Origin: Roseiconus nitratireducens
GTDB taxonomy: Bacteria > Planctomycetota > Planctomycetia > Pirellulales > Pirellulaceae
Direction of reading: 5' to 3'
Length of the DNA stretch: 64,000 bases
NCBI RefSeq assembly: GCF_008629675.1
Contig: NZ_VWOX01000001.1
Location: 744,001-808,000 of the forward strand
Shown here: positions 1 to 10,464 of the stretch, in pieces
How the letters are laid out: the number at the start of each line of letters is the position of its first letter
Numbering within the stretch: position 1 is the stretch's first letter
The notes under the pieces: generated by a model
The model's database searches: none
Seen by the model: only the letters and a program-made list of their open reading frames with translations
What the model was told of the DNA's origin: nothing
Position numbers and translations under genes: made by a program

Positions 1-3000
1 GTTCGAAAGGCACCTTCTGGATTTCCACACGTCCGTAGGAATCCAGTTCGAATTTGTCGCCGGGGCGACCACGAAAGCCCGGGAGTCCCTTACTGCTGTT
101 GATGGTCGCAACGCTGGAAATGCTAAGCGGAGCGTACTTGCCACGCTTGGCCAAGAACGAAAGAAGATCAGCCATTTCGCCCTTGTTCATCAAGCTCTCG
201 AAACCCTCGGGCATCAGAGATTTGGGCGATGACGTCAGCCGTTCAATGTCTTCTCGAAGGACCAGCTTTTCCTTGCCCTGCGTGTCGATGATCCGCAGTG
301 AATTTGCGGACTCGCCCGCCAACATCCCCGCCAGCACGTTTCCATCGATGGTCAGGATTTGATACGTGCGGAAGTTGTTCTCAACGCTGCGTGACGGATC
401 AAGCACATTGATCAGGATTTCTTCCTTGGGGTGCACGGACATGCCCGTCAAGTTGGGGCCGATTTCGTTTCCGGTTTCACCGTGAATGTGACAGGCGGCA
501 CAGTGCTTCTTGAACATGGCCAAACCGTTCGTGACGTCGCCGTCCTGCGCCGTGACCGGCATCCACTCATCGACCAGAGCCTGTCGGTTGGAGGTCACCA
601 TGGCTCCCCGCGTTTCCATCAGTTTTTGCGCGCGGTCGGCGATGGATGCCGTGGGATGGTTCAGCAAAGCCTGGCGTTGATCCAATTGCAGGTCGTTGAA
701 TTGAACTTTCCCTTCGGAAATGGCGTCCAGCAAATCTTCCGTGCTTTCCGCTCGCGAGAGCAGCAACGTCAGGATCTGGCTTCCCAGCTTGGGGCCCAGC
801 GTCGTCCTGAGCTGCAAAAGGGTTTGTGACAGTCCCTCCACGCGGGCGACTTGCAGCGCGTTTACCGCTTGAATTCCGGTTTCCGGGGAAAGCTGAGGCG
901 TGAAAAACTCTTCCACCGCTTCCAGGATCCTGGGGCTCGCGGGGGCCAGCCGGATCGACTGGTCCCAGGCCGCAAGCCGCTCTTCCGGTTCGGCGTCCAA
1001 ATCCATTGCCTTCGTCAGCAGTTGGTCCTGAATCTCTACAACGATATCGCTCAGATTCTCGACGGACCATTTGTCGGCAACTGCCAAGATCGCGGCTTTG
1101 CCCTCGATGGGGGCTTGGTCGGCCAAGAAACGGTCGCGGACGCGTTGCTGCGATTCATCCGAAAGCTTGATCGTCAGGTCCCGGGGCCAACCCTTCGCCA
1201 GCCCTTCCCAGACCGTCACCGCCACCGGCGAGTCCGGCGCGATTTGAAGTAGTTGGCCAATCTGGTCGGCCGTGGGCTGATTTCGTGCAAGGTGTTCTGC
1301 CAGCACGGCGACCCGTTCATTGATCGCGGCCAGAGAATCTTGGTCCAGTTCGCTCATCGCCACGATTGCGGAGGCCGGATCCGTTGACGCCGCGGACGTC
1401 CAGGCATCAAGCAAGATCGTGTCGTTTTGCAGGGAGGGAACCAACGCCGCGAGTTCCTTTCCGTCGATCGCATCTTTTGCGTCGCCATCGGCGATCCGCA
1501 ACAGCAATGTCAGACGTACTTTTGGATCGACATCGTTTTGCAGTCCCAATTCGATCGATTTAGAAAGTTGCGCGTTGTCGCAATAGCCCACGGCCGCGTG
1601 ACGCACGGGGCTGGAGACGTGTTGGAAACCCGACGCACAGGCTTGTGCGAGTGCCTCGTTTGCAGCCTCGCTTCCGGAATCGGCCAATCCGGCCAGCGTC
1701 CAGATGGCATGCATGGCGGCCGGATTCAAACCGATCGAGTCGACCTTTTCGCCGTTGACCAGGGCGACCAACGCTTGCAACGTGGACGGGTCGGTCGCCT
1801 CGCGTTCGATCAAAAGTCGCTGGGCGGCGCGTCGCCAAAAGAAATTGTCGCTCTCGAGCGCTTTGACCAGTTTCGCCGGACTGGCGTCGGCTAGCCGCAA
1901 CGTTCGCGACGGAGATCGGTCGGCAGAATCTTCCATGACCAGCCGATAAACGCGGGCGAATCGCTTGTCTCTCAGGTCACTCTCATACGCGGCGCCCTTG
2001 CCGGTCTGGAATCCGTTGGGTGTGGGATTGTGTTGGACGATGTAATTGTACCAGTCGAGTAACCAAACGTTTCCGTCAGGGCCCACCTCCGACATGATGG
2101 GTGCGGACCAATCGTCGATACTGGCAACGGTGTTGAACGCGTTTCGGCTGCGATAGCCGGCTCCATCTTTCTCCAGAACGAAGGAACCGACGAGGTGTCC
2201 GGTGGGACCGCAAACCATTTGAATTCGGTTCCACCACGTCTGCGGATAGTTTCGGGCCGTGTAGATTCCGGACCCGCACGCCGCGGTGTAGCCGCCGTGA
2301 TAGTCGACCTGTCGAATGCGATCGTCGATCGGATTGAATTTGAAAGATTCCGAAATCGGTCCGAGCGTCTCGGGCGACCAGCCGGATACTTGGTCGTAGT
2401 AGCGATTGGGGATCGGCAGATGAACGCTTGGACAACCGTTGGCGGTTGAACCAAAGACGTAGCCCTCTTCGCTGAAACCGAGTCCCCAGGTGTTGTTGTT
2501 GGTGCCGCGCATGAATTCAAGGGCATCGACGCGGATCGTGTGATTGTCGAATTGGTCCGACGAAGTGTCTGCGACCTTGCCGGATTGCGAGTCGATCGCG
2601 AAGGCCGGCGCGGTGTTATCCGATGCTCCCATTCGCACTTTGAATCGCCAGAATCCCTGGCGAAACCGCATTTGAGCTTCACCATTGATGACGGGCTGTG
2701 AGTTGTTGTAGCCCTGCATTCCCCAGATCCAATTGTCCGGGCCGTATTGGAAGTTGCTGACGCCCCCGTGCGTATCGCCCATCGCCCATCCGGTGATCAG
2801 CGATTGACGAAAATCGGCTCGGCCGTCCCCATCGATGTCCTTTAGATAGACCGTCGTTTGGCCGTCCTGAACGATCACACCACCGCGGTAGCAAACAACG
2901 GCAGACGGAATGCTCAGGTTCTCCGCAAAGACCGTGAACTTGTCTGCCTGGCCGTCGTTGTCGGTGTCTTCGCAGATCTTAATCCGGTCGCGTCCGACGG

Positions 3001-4141
3001 CCGACTGTTCTTGCAGCTCATTCGGATAGTCGACCGTTTCGCAAATCCAGAGACGGCCGTTCTCGTCCCAGTTCATTGCAATCGGTTTTCCCTTCAAGCC
3101 GGCGGTCTCAGCATTGGCCGTGGATTCTTCGGGCCAATTGTCACCGGACTCTTTCGCCCAAATCGAAAGCCGCATTCCCTTCGGTGTCGCGTAGGCTTTG
3201 ATCGACTGTTCTGCTTGCAGCGGATCTTGCATCATCGAGAACGGCTCCGCTTGCGTTCCCCACTGCGCTCCCGGCGTATAGTTCGGGATCTTGGCGCCGA
3301 CATCGCTTGCTGAGAATTCATCGTCGTCAACGGATGGCGACTGCATTTCAGGAGCAGAAAACGGCCGGTTCGCCGCCGTCACCGCCTGTGCCATCGGATC
3401 GCTTGATTCGCCGTCCGCGGAAGCCGCGGTCAGCGTTTGGCCACAAGCCCAGAGGACGCCGCGTGCCAGTAAACGCTGGAAGTCGATGTTCGACCAGGTG
3501 CGATGATCGTGTCCCCAGGCCGTGTAAAACACGCGTCCTTCGCCACTGGTTCGCACCCACGTGTAGGGCTCGCCATCCGGATTGCTGACCGGACCGGAGT
3601 CGTCGCTGCGAGTCTCCAGCACGGTCTTGTCGGGGTTGAGCCGGCTGTGGCGATAGCTCTCGTCCATGGAGTCGACCGGCTTCAGCCCCTGCATGATCGG
3701 GTGATCCGGGGCAACAATCTTTGTCTGGAAGCGGGTGAATCCGTGACTTTGGAACTGCCCACCGACCAGTTCGATGTACTTGTCAGAGTTCAGAAAGCAG
3801 AACGATGCGCAATGAACGGGAATCAGCCCTCCACCCTCGTGGACGAAATCGAGCAACGCGGATTCTGCCTGCGGAGTGATCCGCTCGACGTTTGCGAAGA
3901 TCAGCAGTCCGTCATACTTGGAAAGGTTTTCGCGGTTCAGGTCGTCCAGGTTTTCGGTGTAGCGAAGGTCGATTCCCTGTTCGCGAAACGGCGGGGCCAC
4001 GTGCCGAAAAAACTCGGACGGCTTGTGAAAGCCGGAGTCGCCGAGCATCAATACCGAGACCTGCGATTCCTCGGCCGGCGCGGCGCGGCCAATGAGAAGC
4101 GAAGCGATGGCAACGGTGGTCGCCAGGAGCGGTTTCAGCAG
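1..4141 (-). CDS. PVC-type CxxCH haem-binding protein with N-terminal ThuA domain (3' end outside window)
   Basis: The frame stays open from about 4141 to the window edge (about 1380 codons), so the C-terminus is missing or nearly so. After a hydrophobic signal peptide comes a ThuA-like domain (about residues 28-270; VLMLGDSGFH, GGGLIPVHCA). It is followed by the planctomycete/verrucomicrobial 'membrane-bound dehydrogenase' beta-propeller domain (about 330-760; MNWDENGRLW, DTDNDGQADK), HEAT-like helical repeats, and a cytochrome c-type domain with CAACH near residue 1214. Families of this build are thought to be periplasmic redox enzymes in sugar breakdown; the substrate is unknown. Start: in this frame a TGA lies at 4150-4148 and the first usable codon is TTG at 4141. 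An ATG at 4151 is one frame off (see findings). Family call is firm, start uncertain. Confidence 0.9.
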   Translation of the reverse strand, partial: MLKPLLATTVAIASLLIGRAAPAEESQVSVLMLGDSGFHKPSEFFRHVAPPFREQGIDLRYTENLDDLNRENLSKYDGLLIFANVERITPQAESALLDFVHEGGGLIPVHCASFCFLNSDKYIELVGGQFQSHGFTRFQTKIVAPDHPIMQGLKPVDSMDESYRHSRLNPDKTVLETRSDDSGPVSNPDGEPYTWVRTSGEGRVFYTAWGHDHRTWSNIDFQRLLARGVLWACGQTLTAASADGESSDPMAQAVTAANRPFSAPEMQSPSVDDDEFSASDVGAKIPNYTPGAQWGTQAEPFSMMQDPLQAEQSIKAYATPKGMRLSIWAKESGDNWPEESTANAETAGLKGKPIAMNWDENGRLWICETVDYPNELQEQSAVGRDRIKICEDTDNDGQADKFTVFAENLSIPSAVVCYRGGVIVQDGQTTVYLKDIDGDGRADFRQSLITGWAMGDTHGGVSNFQYGPDNWIWGMQGYNNSQPVINGEAQMRFRQGFWRFKVRMGASDNTAPAFAIDSQSGKVADTSSDQFDNHTIRVDALEFMRGTNNNTWGLGFSEEGYVFGSTANGCPSVHLPIPNRYYDQVSGWSPETLGPISESFKFNPIDDRIRQVDYHGGYTAACGSGIYTARNYPQTWWNRIQMVCGPTGHLVGSFVLEKDGAGYRSRNAFNTVASIDDWSAPIMSEVGPDGNVWLLDWYNYIVQHNPTPNGFQTGKGAAYESDLRDKRFARVYRLVMEDSADRSPSRTLRLADASPAKLVKALESDNFFWRRAAQRLLIEREATDPSTLQALVALVNGEKVDSIGLNPAAMHAIWTLAGLADSGSEAANEALAQACASGFQHVSSPVRHAAVGYCDNAQLSKSIELGLQNDVDPKVRLTLLLRIADGDAKDAIDGKELAALVPSLQNDTILLDAWTSAASTDPASAIVAMSELDQDSLAAINERVAVLAEHLARNQPTADQIGQLLQIAPDSPVAVTVWEGLAKGWPRDLTIKLSDESQQRVRDRFLADQAPIEGKAAILAVADKWSVENLSDIVVEIQDQLLTKAMDLDAEPEERLAAWDQSIRLAPASPRILEAVEEFFTPQLSPETGIQAVNALQVARVEGLSQTLLQLRTTLGPKLGSQILTLLLSRAESTEDLLDAISEGKVQFNDLQLDQRQALLNHPTASIADRAQKLMETRGAMVTSNRQALVDEWMPVTAQDGDVTNGLAMFKKHCAACHIHGETGNEIGPNLTGMSVHPKEEILINVLDPSRSVENNFRTYQILTIDGNVLAGMLAGESANSLRIIDTQGKEKLVLREDIERLTSSPKSLMPEGFESLMNKGEMADLLSFLAKRGKYAPLSISSVATINSSKGLPGFRGRPGDKFELDSYGRVEIQKVPFE

Positions 4142-4151
4142 AGCCTTCATG

Positions 4152-4934
4152 TGGGATTCCGGTGGAGCGGTTGGTTTGTCGTTCTTGGTCGCTGCCGGTG
4201 CATCGGTCGAAACGTCCGGGGCCCGCCGTAAAGGCAGACCGGGAATCCGAGCGTTCCGAGGAAAGTGCAGCAATCGATGGAGTCGGCGACCGACTCAACG
4301 CTGGTTATAGCTCGTTCGTGCGGCCAATCCATGGAGGAATTGCGCAACCGTGCAGAGGTATTTTACATGGGCACCGTGGTCCGGCCTAAACCAGACTCAT
4401 GCGTACACGCATAAACCGGACAGGAGTCTGGAAGTTCCGGAAAATTATCCGCAAGACGGTGACCACGCGACGGCGAACGTCGTGCCCGTCGCGTCCCGAA
4501 CGGGTCAATCGCGGCTGCGACGTCGATTTCCGTTCCGATCAGTTCGCGTTAATGGCAGGGTCGTCTCCGTTGAGCCGCTGAGTGGATTTTCGGCCGAACC
4601 GCCGGTCGGCGGACCGCCGGGATCGGGGGCGTCGATCCACGTGAATCGCGTGGCATGGTCGAGAGAGCGGATGAAAACTCGCTGACTCGGGGGTGCGTGT
4701 TTCGTTCCCACCCAGGTACACTGGTGGGCGATTGAGGAATTTCACGTCAGTCGTCTGACCGCACTGTCGGGAGACCAGGAACCGGCCGCAGCGCAGCTCG
4801 ACTTGGAGTCATCGGAGATGGCATTCCATCGGGGACGCACGGCTTCGTGCTGCATCCCGCCTTTCCCGAGGTGTTCCAACCGCCGACCGCGGCGGACGCG
4901 GTGGAGCGTCCAACAGGAATTCCGTGCAAACTGA
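4152..4934. other. Intergenic region, no gene supported
   Basis: This 783-base stretch lies between the divergently oriented haem protein and MarR genes. No open frame in it looks like a protein. It holds the nested inverted repeat listed separately and a GC-rich inverted repeat near 4599-4622. Promoters for both flanking genes should lie here, but I cannot place them. Confidence 0.6.
4391..4431. repeat. Nested inverted repeat upstream of the MarR gene
   Basis: CCAGACTC (4391-4398) and GAGTCTGG (4424-4431) are perfect 8-base inverted arms. Inside them ATGCGT (4399-4404) and ACGCAT (4407-4412) form a second, tighter palindrome. It could be a regulator-binding site or an RNA hairpin. It sits about 500 bases from the MarR start, which is far for an autoregulatory operator. 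Confidence 0.55.
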
Positions 4935-5396
4935 ATGAACGAGTCGATGAAAGCACCAACGGATCAAGAACGACAATTGCCGTTGGCGTTGCGAGCCGCT
5001 TACATGGCGCTCCACCGCAGTACGGATGCGAAGTTCGCCGAGCACGGCGTCACAGCGGACCAGTTTGTCCTGTTGTTGGCCTTGGCCGAGGGGCAAGCCG
5101 TGACCCAGCGAGAATTGGCCGACCGCATTTCGTCAGACCCGAGCACCGTTCGGGCAATGCTAGTGTTGTTGGAAAAGAACGGCTTGGTCCATCGAGGATC
5201 CCACCCCACCGATTCCCGGGCGAGAACGGTGTCCCTGACGACGGGTGGCAAGCGAAAGTTGAGAAAACTTTGGAAGGTCGGTCAGCCGATTCGGGACGAG
5301 ATGTACGGGGCCATGACGCCGGACGAAGCCACGACGTTGATCCATTTGCTACGAAGAGTTGCGAGCACGCTTGATTACGAGAAGTCATTCGCTTGA
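4935..5396 (+). CDS. MarR-family transcriptional regulator
   Basis: This 153-residue protein has the size and layout of MarR regulators: an N-terminal dimerisation helix (about residues 15-35), a winged helix-turn-helix (about 45-110; VTQRELADRI, STVRAMLVLLEKNGLV) and a wing carrying the usual D-S-R-A-R motif (HPTDSRARTVSLT). A C-terminal helix completes the dimer. Such proteins bind palindromes and release them on binding a phenolic or oxidative signal. It is followed after 70 bases by a flavodoxin-like reductase on the same strand, so control of that gene is a reasonable inference. ATG at 4947 is an alternative start. Confidence 0.93.
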   Translation: MNESMKAPTDQERQLPLALRAAYMALHRSTDAKFAEHGVTADQFVLLLALAEGQAVTQRELADRISSDPSTVRAMLVLLEKNGLVHRGSHPTDSRARTVSLTTGGKRKLRKLWKVGQPIRDEMYGAMTPDEATTLIHLLRRVASTLDYEKSFA

Positions 5397-5466
5397 TCCA
5401 TTCAAACCACGATCGAAAAATGCTTGCTGACGCCGGGTCGGATCATACGCCCCCGAGAATCCCACA

Positions 5467-6030
5467 ATGACGAAGATCCTTGTTCTGTATCATTCCAACA
5501 CCAAGAACACGCAGCGGATGGCAGAGTTGATTGCCGAAGGCGCCAGGCAACTGGAGCGGACCGAAGTCAGGCTGCGAAGTATTGATGAGGCCGATGATTC
5601 AGATTTGGACTGGTGCGATGGAATGGCGCTCGGATCTCCGACAAACTATGGATGTGTCAGTTGGCAGATGAAACAGTGGTGGGACCAGCAGCCGATCGAA
5701 AACTGGGGGAAGCGGGATGGCAAGATCGGATGCGTCTTCTCGTCCGCCGGAGCGTGGGGAGGTGGGCAAGAATGGACCTGCATGGCGTTGATGTCGATCC
5801 TGATCAACTATGGCTTTCTTGTTTTTGGTTTGACCGACTATTCAGGTGTTAAATTCTCTGCCCATTACGGAGCGATCTCCGCTGGCATGCCCGCCGAGGA
5901 ACGTGAGCGGGAGGCCTGTCGACGGCTCGGACGACGATTGTCGGAATGGACCGCTACGATGATCCATGGGCGTGAAGACGCGCATCCGCTGAACCAAACG
6001 TATGAACGATTCAAAGACTTGGGCAAATAG
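5467..6030 (+). CDS. Flavodoxin-like NAD(P)H:quinone oxidoreductase family protein (WrbA-like)
   Basis: The N-terminus ILVLYHSNTKNTQRMAE matches the first strand and FMN phosphate-binding loop of flavodoxins (S-N-T-K-N-T). GSPTNYGCVSWQMK and the later SAGAWGGGQEW correspond to the second and third flavin-binding loops. The length of 187 residues suits WrbA-like flavoproteins, which reduce quinones by two electrons or carry electrons in the cytoplasm. It sits just downstream of a MarR gene, a common pairing in quinone or oxidative stress responses, though that link is inferred. The next gene starts 61 bases later. Confidence 0.85.
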   Translation: MTKILVLYHSNTKNTQRMAELIAEGARQLERTEVRLRSIDEADDSDLDWCDGMALGSPTNYGCVSWQMKQWWDQQPIENWGKRDGKIGCVFSSAGAWGGGQEWTCMALMSILINYGFLVFGLTDYSGVKFSAHYGAISAGMPAEEREREACRRLGRRLSEWTATMIHGREDAHPLNQTYERFKDLGK

Positions 6031-6091
6031 CCCCAGCTTGAAACTTAATCCAACGATTTCCTTTTTGTGACATCTACCCGAGAGGCTCTTC

Positions 6092-7462
<1,371 letters not shown>

Positions 7463-7490
7463 CAACGCGTCAGGGCATTCTGCAATGTCG

Positions 7491-7509
7491 CCTTTTGCTC
7501 CGCAAAAGG
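7491..7509 (+). terminator. Hairpin after the oxidoreductase gene
   Basis: CCTTTTGC and GCAAAAGG are perfect 8-base arms around a 3-base loop, 28 bases after the stop codon. No long T-run follows, so it may be a 3'-end stabilising hairpin or a repeat rather than an intrinsic terminator. Confidence 0.5.
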
Positions 7510-7676
7510 AACGGTAATGAAGCGTTCACGGAGCGGACTTTAGCATCGAAATGCCACCCTTCACCCTCCTTTTATCAGCAGGGTCGAACGCCAGCGAGGT
7601 GAGTAGGGTCGCTTTGCTCGGTGAGACGGCGTTGCTGTCGCCGCTTCGCGGCTGGTGGTGTTTTGGGGCGCCGTGC

Positions 7677-7696
7677 CCGTCGGCTTACGCCGACGG
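7677..7696. repeat. Perfect hairpin in a repetitive intergenic region
   Basis: CCGTCGGC and GCCGACGG form an 8-base stem with a TTAC loop. It lies in a 297-base gap (7463-7759) between convergent genes. Nearby, GCCGCTTCGCGGCTGG and CGTCGCTTCGCGACTGG are two related short palindromes, so the gap seems to be built of repeated hairpin units. Confidence 0.55.
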
Positions 7697-7759
7697 CAGG
7701 GGGCTGTCGTCGCTTCGCGACTGGAGGTCGTGCCGTTCGCCACGGCGACGGCAGGAATG

Positions 7760-8575
7760 CTATTCAAGCGGGAACGGGGTTGAGTCCACGTGGTCGGTGG
7801 TCACGGTCAACAGACTGGATTCTGGCACTTCCTGCCAGTGACTGGGAACGTCATCGAGGGGTTCGGAGAGCAGGAGGACGCAAGCGTCGGGCAGCGTTTC
7901 GACGTCACCGTCGGCCACTCTCAGCGAGTGCAGGTCATGGCTGTGGTACAGTGTCGGAGATTCCCCGTCGGACGAGTACCGAACGGCGTGAATGCCGTTC
8001 GGTGCGCCGACCGCAGCCGTCATCGTGATGGGGTTGTCGATGCCGAGGTTGCTTGCGGTTTCTTCGACAAAACGCACCATCCGCGAAAGCCCACCGCCGA
8101 CATCCTCCAGTAATCCAAAGGTCAGGGCCAGATAGAACAGACGCTCCGTGTCGGTGGACCCCTCCATCAATGGATAGAGATCGTCCCGCACGGCCATGTC
8201 CATCGGCTTCTTCAGCTTGTCGTATCCCTGGATGACACCGTTGTGTTGAAACAGCCGATCCCGATAGCGGAACGGATGACAATTCGATTCCTGGATGGCG
8301 GTTCCGCTTGTTGCCCGGACGTGGGCAAAGAATAAATGGCTTTCCAACTGGTCGGAAAGATCACGCAGATTGCCGCTGTTCCACGCGGGACGCGTCGTCC
8401 GGAAGAGACCCGGCTGCGGACCGCAGCTGTACCAGCCCAAGCCGCTGCCGTCGCCGTTGACGGGGTGGGTGGACTGGCGAGAGTGCAGGCTTTGCCCCAC
8501 GAAGGCGTCTTCAGCGGTGTACAGCAGTTTGTCCAATCGGATCGGGTCGCCAAGGTAGGCTAGCCAACGGCACAT
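7760..8575 (-). CDS. Stand-alone class II glutamine amidotransferase (YafJ/EgtC-like)
   Basis: The N-terminus M-C-R-W-L-A-Y-L-G is the signature of this Ntn-hydrolase family: after methionine removal, Cys2 becomes the N-terminal nucleophile. Other expected parts are HVRATSGT (Arg87), the oxyanion-forming QHNG around residues 110-113, and NGDGSGLGW near 40-48. The length of 271 residues is normal for the single-domain type. Such enzymes hydrolyse glutamine or gamma-glutamyl amides, and EgtC acts in ergothioneine synthesis. No other ergothioneine gene is seen here. It is the last of three genes in line with a PoxB-like enzyme and a glutamate-synthase-like enzyme, 125 bases after the former. Confidence 0.9.
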   Translation of the reverse strand: MCRWLAYLGDPIRLDKLLYTAEDAFVGQSLHSRQSTHPVNGDGSGLGWYSCGPQPGLFRTTRPAWNSGNLRDLSDQLESHLFFAHVRATSGTAIQESNCHPFRYRDRLFQHNGVIQGYDKLKKPMDMAVRDDLYPLMEGSTDTERLFYLALTFGLLEDVGGGLSRMVRFVEETASNLGIDNPITMTAAVGAPNGIHAVRYSSDGESPTLYHSHDLHSLRVADGDVETLPDACVLLLSEPLDDVPSHWQEVPESSLLTVTTDHVDSTPFPLE

Positions 8576-8700
8576 GGTTGGTTACTCGTGTTTCTTTGCG
8601 GCATGGATCTTCTGGTTTTTCGGCCCGAAGGGTTTTGCCATTTCGATTCATGCTCATTTTCGAGCATGGGGGAGCACCCGGTTGCGGCGATCGTCGCAGG

Positions 8701-10455
8701 TCAGTCGGACGAATCAAAATACGTTGCGATTTCCTCTTTCACGTTGTTCCACTGCTCTTTGTCGCCGCTGAGGGCCATCATCGTCTGCTTGATTTTGCTC
8801 TCGGCCATTCCCGTGGCTTGACCGATCCCGATACTTGGCGGCATCATCAGTTCCCCTTGACTGACAACGGCATCGATCAAAAACGGGCGATCGGAGTTCT
8901 TGGCTTGCACGATCGCCGCTTCGACGTCACGAGCGTGCTGGACGCGTATCCCATCGGCTCCGCACCACCGGGAGTACTGAGACAAATCCGGCACGTCGAC
9001 GCCCAGCACGTCCGATTCTGGAACAATGCCGGCAACTTCCATTTCCAATTTTACGAATGCCAAACTGTTGTTGTGCAACACCAGCATCTTGATCGGCAGC
9101 TTGCGATTGGCCACCGTCAGCCAATCCTGCATCGCCATGGTGAACGCTCCGTCACCGACCACGGCCCAGACTTCGCGATCGGGGTAGCGAAGCTGTGCTC
9201 CGAGCGCCGCCGGCAATCCCACGGCCATGGAACCGTGATTGAAGGATCCGATCATGCGGCGACCGGAGTGAAACGAGATGTGTCGCGAGGCCCAAACGGT
9301 GGCGGTGCCGGTGTCGACCACAAAGATGGCGTCGTCGGATGCGTGCTTGTCGATCATCGAAGCGAAGATCTGCGGATGCAGCGGTTCGTGATCGCGAGAG
9401 GGTGACCCGGCGTCGGCCATCGCCTGACGCCATGAGGCAAAGTTTTCGCAAATCTTCTCGTGAAATCGGTTGGATGATCGCGGCTTGATCAGCGGCAGTA
9501 ATCTGTCCAGCGTCTGACCAACGTCCGCGTGGATCCCAAGGTTCACCGCGATGCGATTGCCGATATTGGGGAACCGCGTGTCGACTTGAATGGTTTTCGT
9601 TCCCTGCGGCAGGAACTGCGTGTAGGGAAAGTCGGTTCCCAGCATGATCAGCAGGTCGCAATTCATCACCGCGTGATAACCTGACGGATTACCGATCAAC
9701 CCCGTCAGACCGGCCACGTGCGGACAGTCGTGATCGAAGATGTCGCACGCCCGCAGGGAGTGTGTGATCGGTGCCTTCAGTTTGTTCGCCAGGGTGAGAA
9801 CCTGCTCGCGGCACTCGCGACACCCCGCTCCACCCAGGATGGTGATCTTTTCATGATCGGAAACCAAGTCTGCAAACGCTTGGACCTGGTCGTCCGAAGG
9901 CACCAGACGGGCCTGGGAGGGAATGATCGGATGAATGAATTGGTCCCCCGCGGCGGGCGCTTCGGCAATGTCTGCCGGTAGCTCGATCCGGCAAACGGTT
10001 CGCTCACTCAGGGCGATCTTGATCGCACGCAAAATCAACCGCGGAGCTTCCTCGGCGGAGCGGATGATTGCCTGGTAGGCGCAAACGTCGGCATAGGTTT
10101 TCTCCAGATCCACTTCCTGGTGAAAATTGGTCCCGATTTGAGCCAGCGGAACTTGCCCGGTCACCGCAATGACCGGGCAGCGTTCTCGTTTCGCGTTGTA
10201 GAGTCCGTTGATCAGGTGCAGGGCACCCGGGCCGACCGTGCCGGCGCACACCGCCAATTCACCGCTCAATTCGGCTTGCGCGAAAGCCGCATAGCTCCCG
10301 TTGCCTTCGTGGCGAACACCGATCCATTCCACCGCTTCGTGTCGATGAATTGCCTGGGCAAACGCGTTAAGGGCATCGCCGATCACGCCGAAGACCTGGG
10401 ACACCCCCGCTTCGACCAAGATTTCAAGAAGCTGTTCCGAGACGGTTTTCGACAT
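8701..10455 (-). CDS. Thiamine-diphosphate enzyme, pyruvate oxidase/dehydrogenase (PoxB) type
   Basis: The 584 residues span the three domains of the acetolactate synthase/PoxB family. VRHEGNGSYAAFA carries Glu50, which activates the cofactor. VVGDGAFTMAMQ (GDG at 434-436) with the later HNNS forms the diphosphate/Mg site. VFGVIGDALN and FHQEVDLEKTYADV resemble pyruvate:quinone oxidoreductases more than acetolactate synthases. The family decarboxylates pyruvate to acetate and passes electrons via FAD to quinone. Whether the C-terminal lipid-binding tail of E. coli PoxB is present is unclear; the end (YFDSSD) is acidic. It starts 9 bases after the stop of the upstream gene, so the two are cotranscribed. 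Confidence 0.88.
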   Translation of the reverse strand: MSKTVSEQLLEILVEAGVSQVFGVIGDALNAFAQAIHRHEAVEWIGVRHEGNGSYAAFAQAELSGELAVCAGTVGPGALHLINGLYNAKRERCPVIAVTGQVPLAQIGTNFHQEVDLEKTYADVCAYQAIIRSAEEAPRLILRAIKIALSERTVCRIELPADIAEAPAAGDQFIHPIIPSQARLVPSDDQVQAFADLVSDHEKITILGGAGCRECREQVLTLANKLKAPITHSLRACDIFDHDCPHVAGLTGLIGNPSGYHAVMNCDLLIMLGTDFPYTQFLPQGTKTIQVDTRFPNIGNRIAVNLGIHADVGQTLDRLLPLIKPRSSNRFHEKICENFASWRQAMADAGSPSRDHEPLHPQIFASMIDKHASDDAIFVVDTGTATVWASRHISFHSGRRMIGSFNHGSMAVGLPAALGAQLRYPDREVWAVVGDGAFTMAMQDWLTVANRKLPIKMLVLHNNSLAFVKLEMEVAGIVPESDVLGVDVPDLSQYSRWCGADGIRVQHARDVEAAIVQAKNSDRPFLIDAVVSQGELMMPPSIGIGQATGMAESKIKQTMMALSGDKEQWNNVKEEIATYFDSSD

Positions 10456-10464
10456 CAGGAATTC

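Noticed and set aside
8578..9405. Plus-strand open frame of 275 codons opposite the PoxB-like gene
   Set aside because: It is antisense to a gene with clear TPP-enzyme motifs, and its translation is His/Arg-rich without recognisable features.
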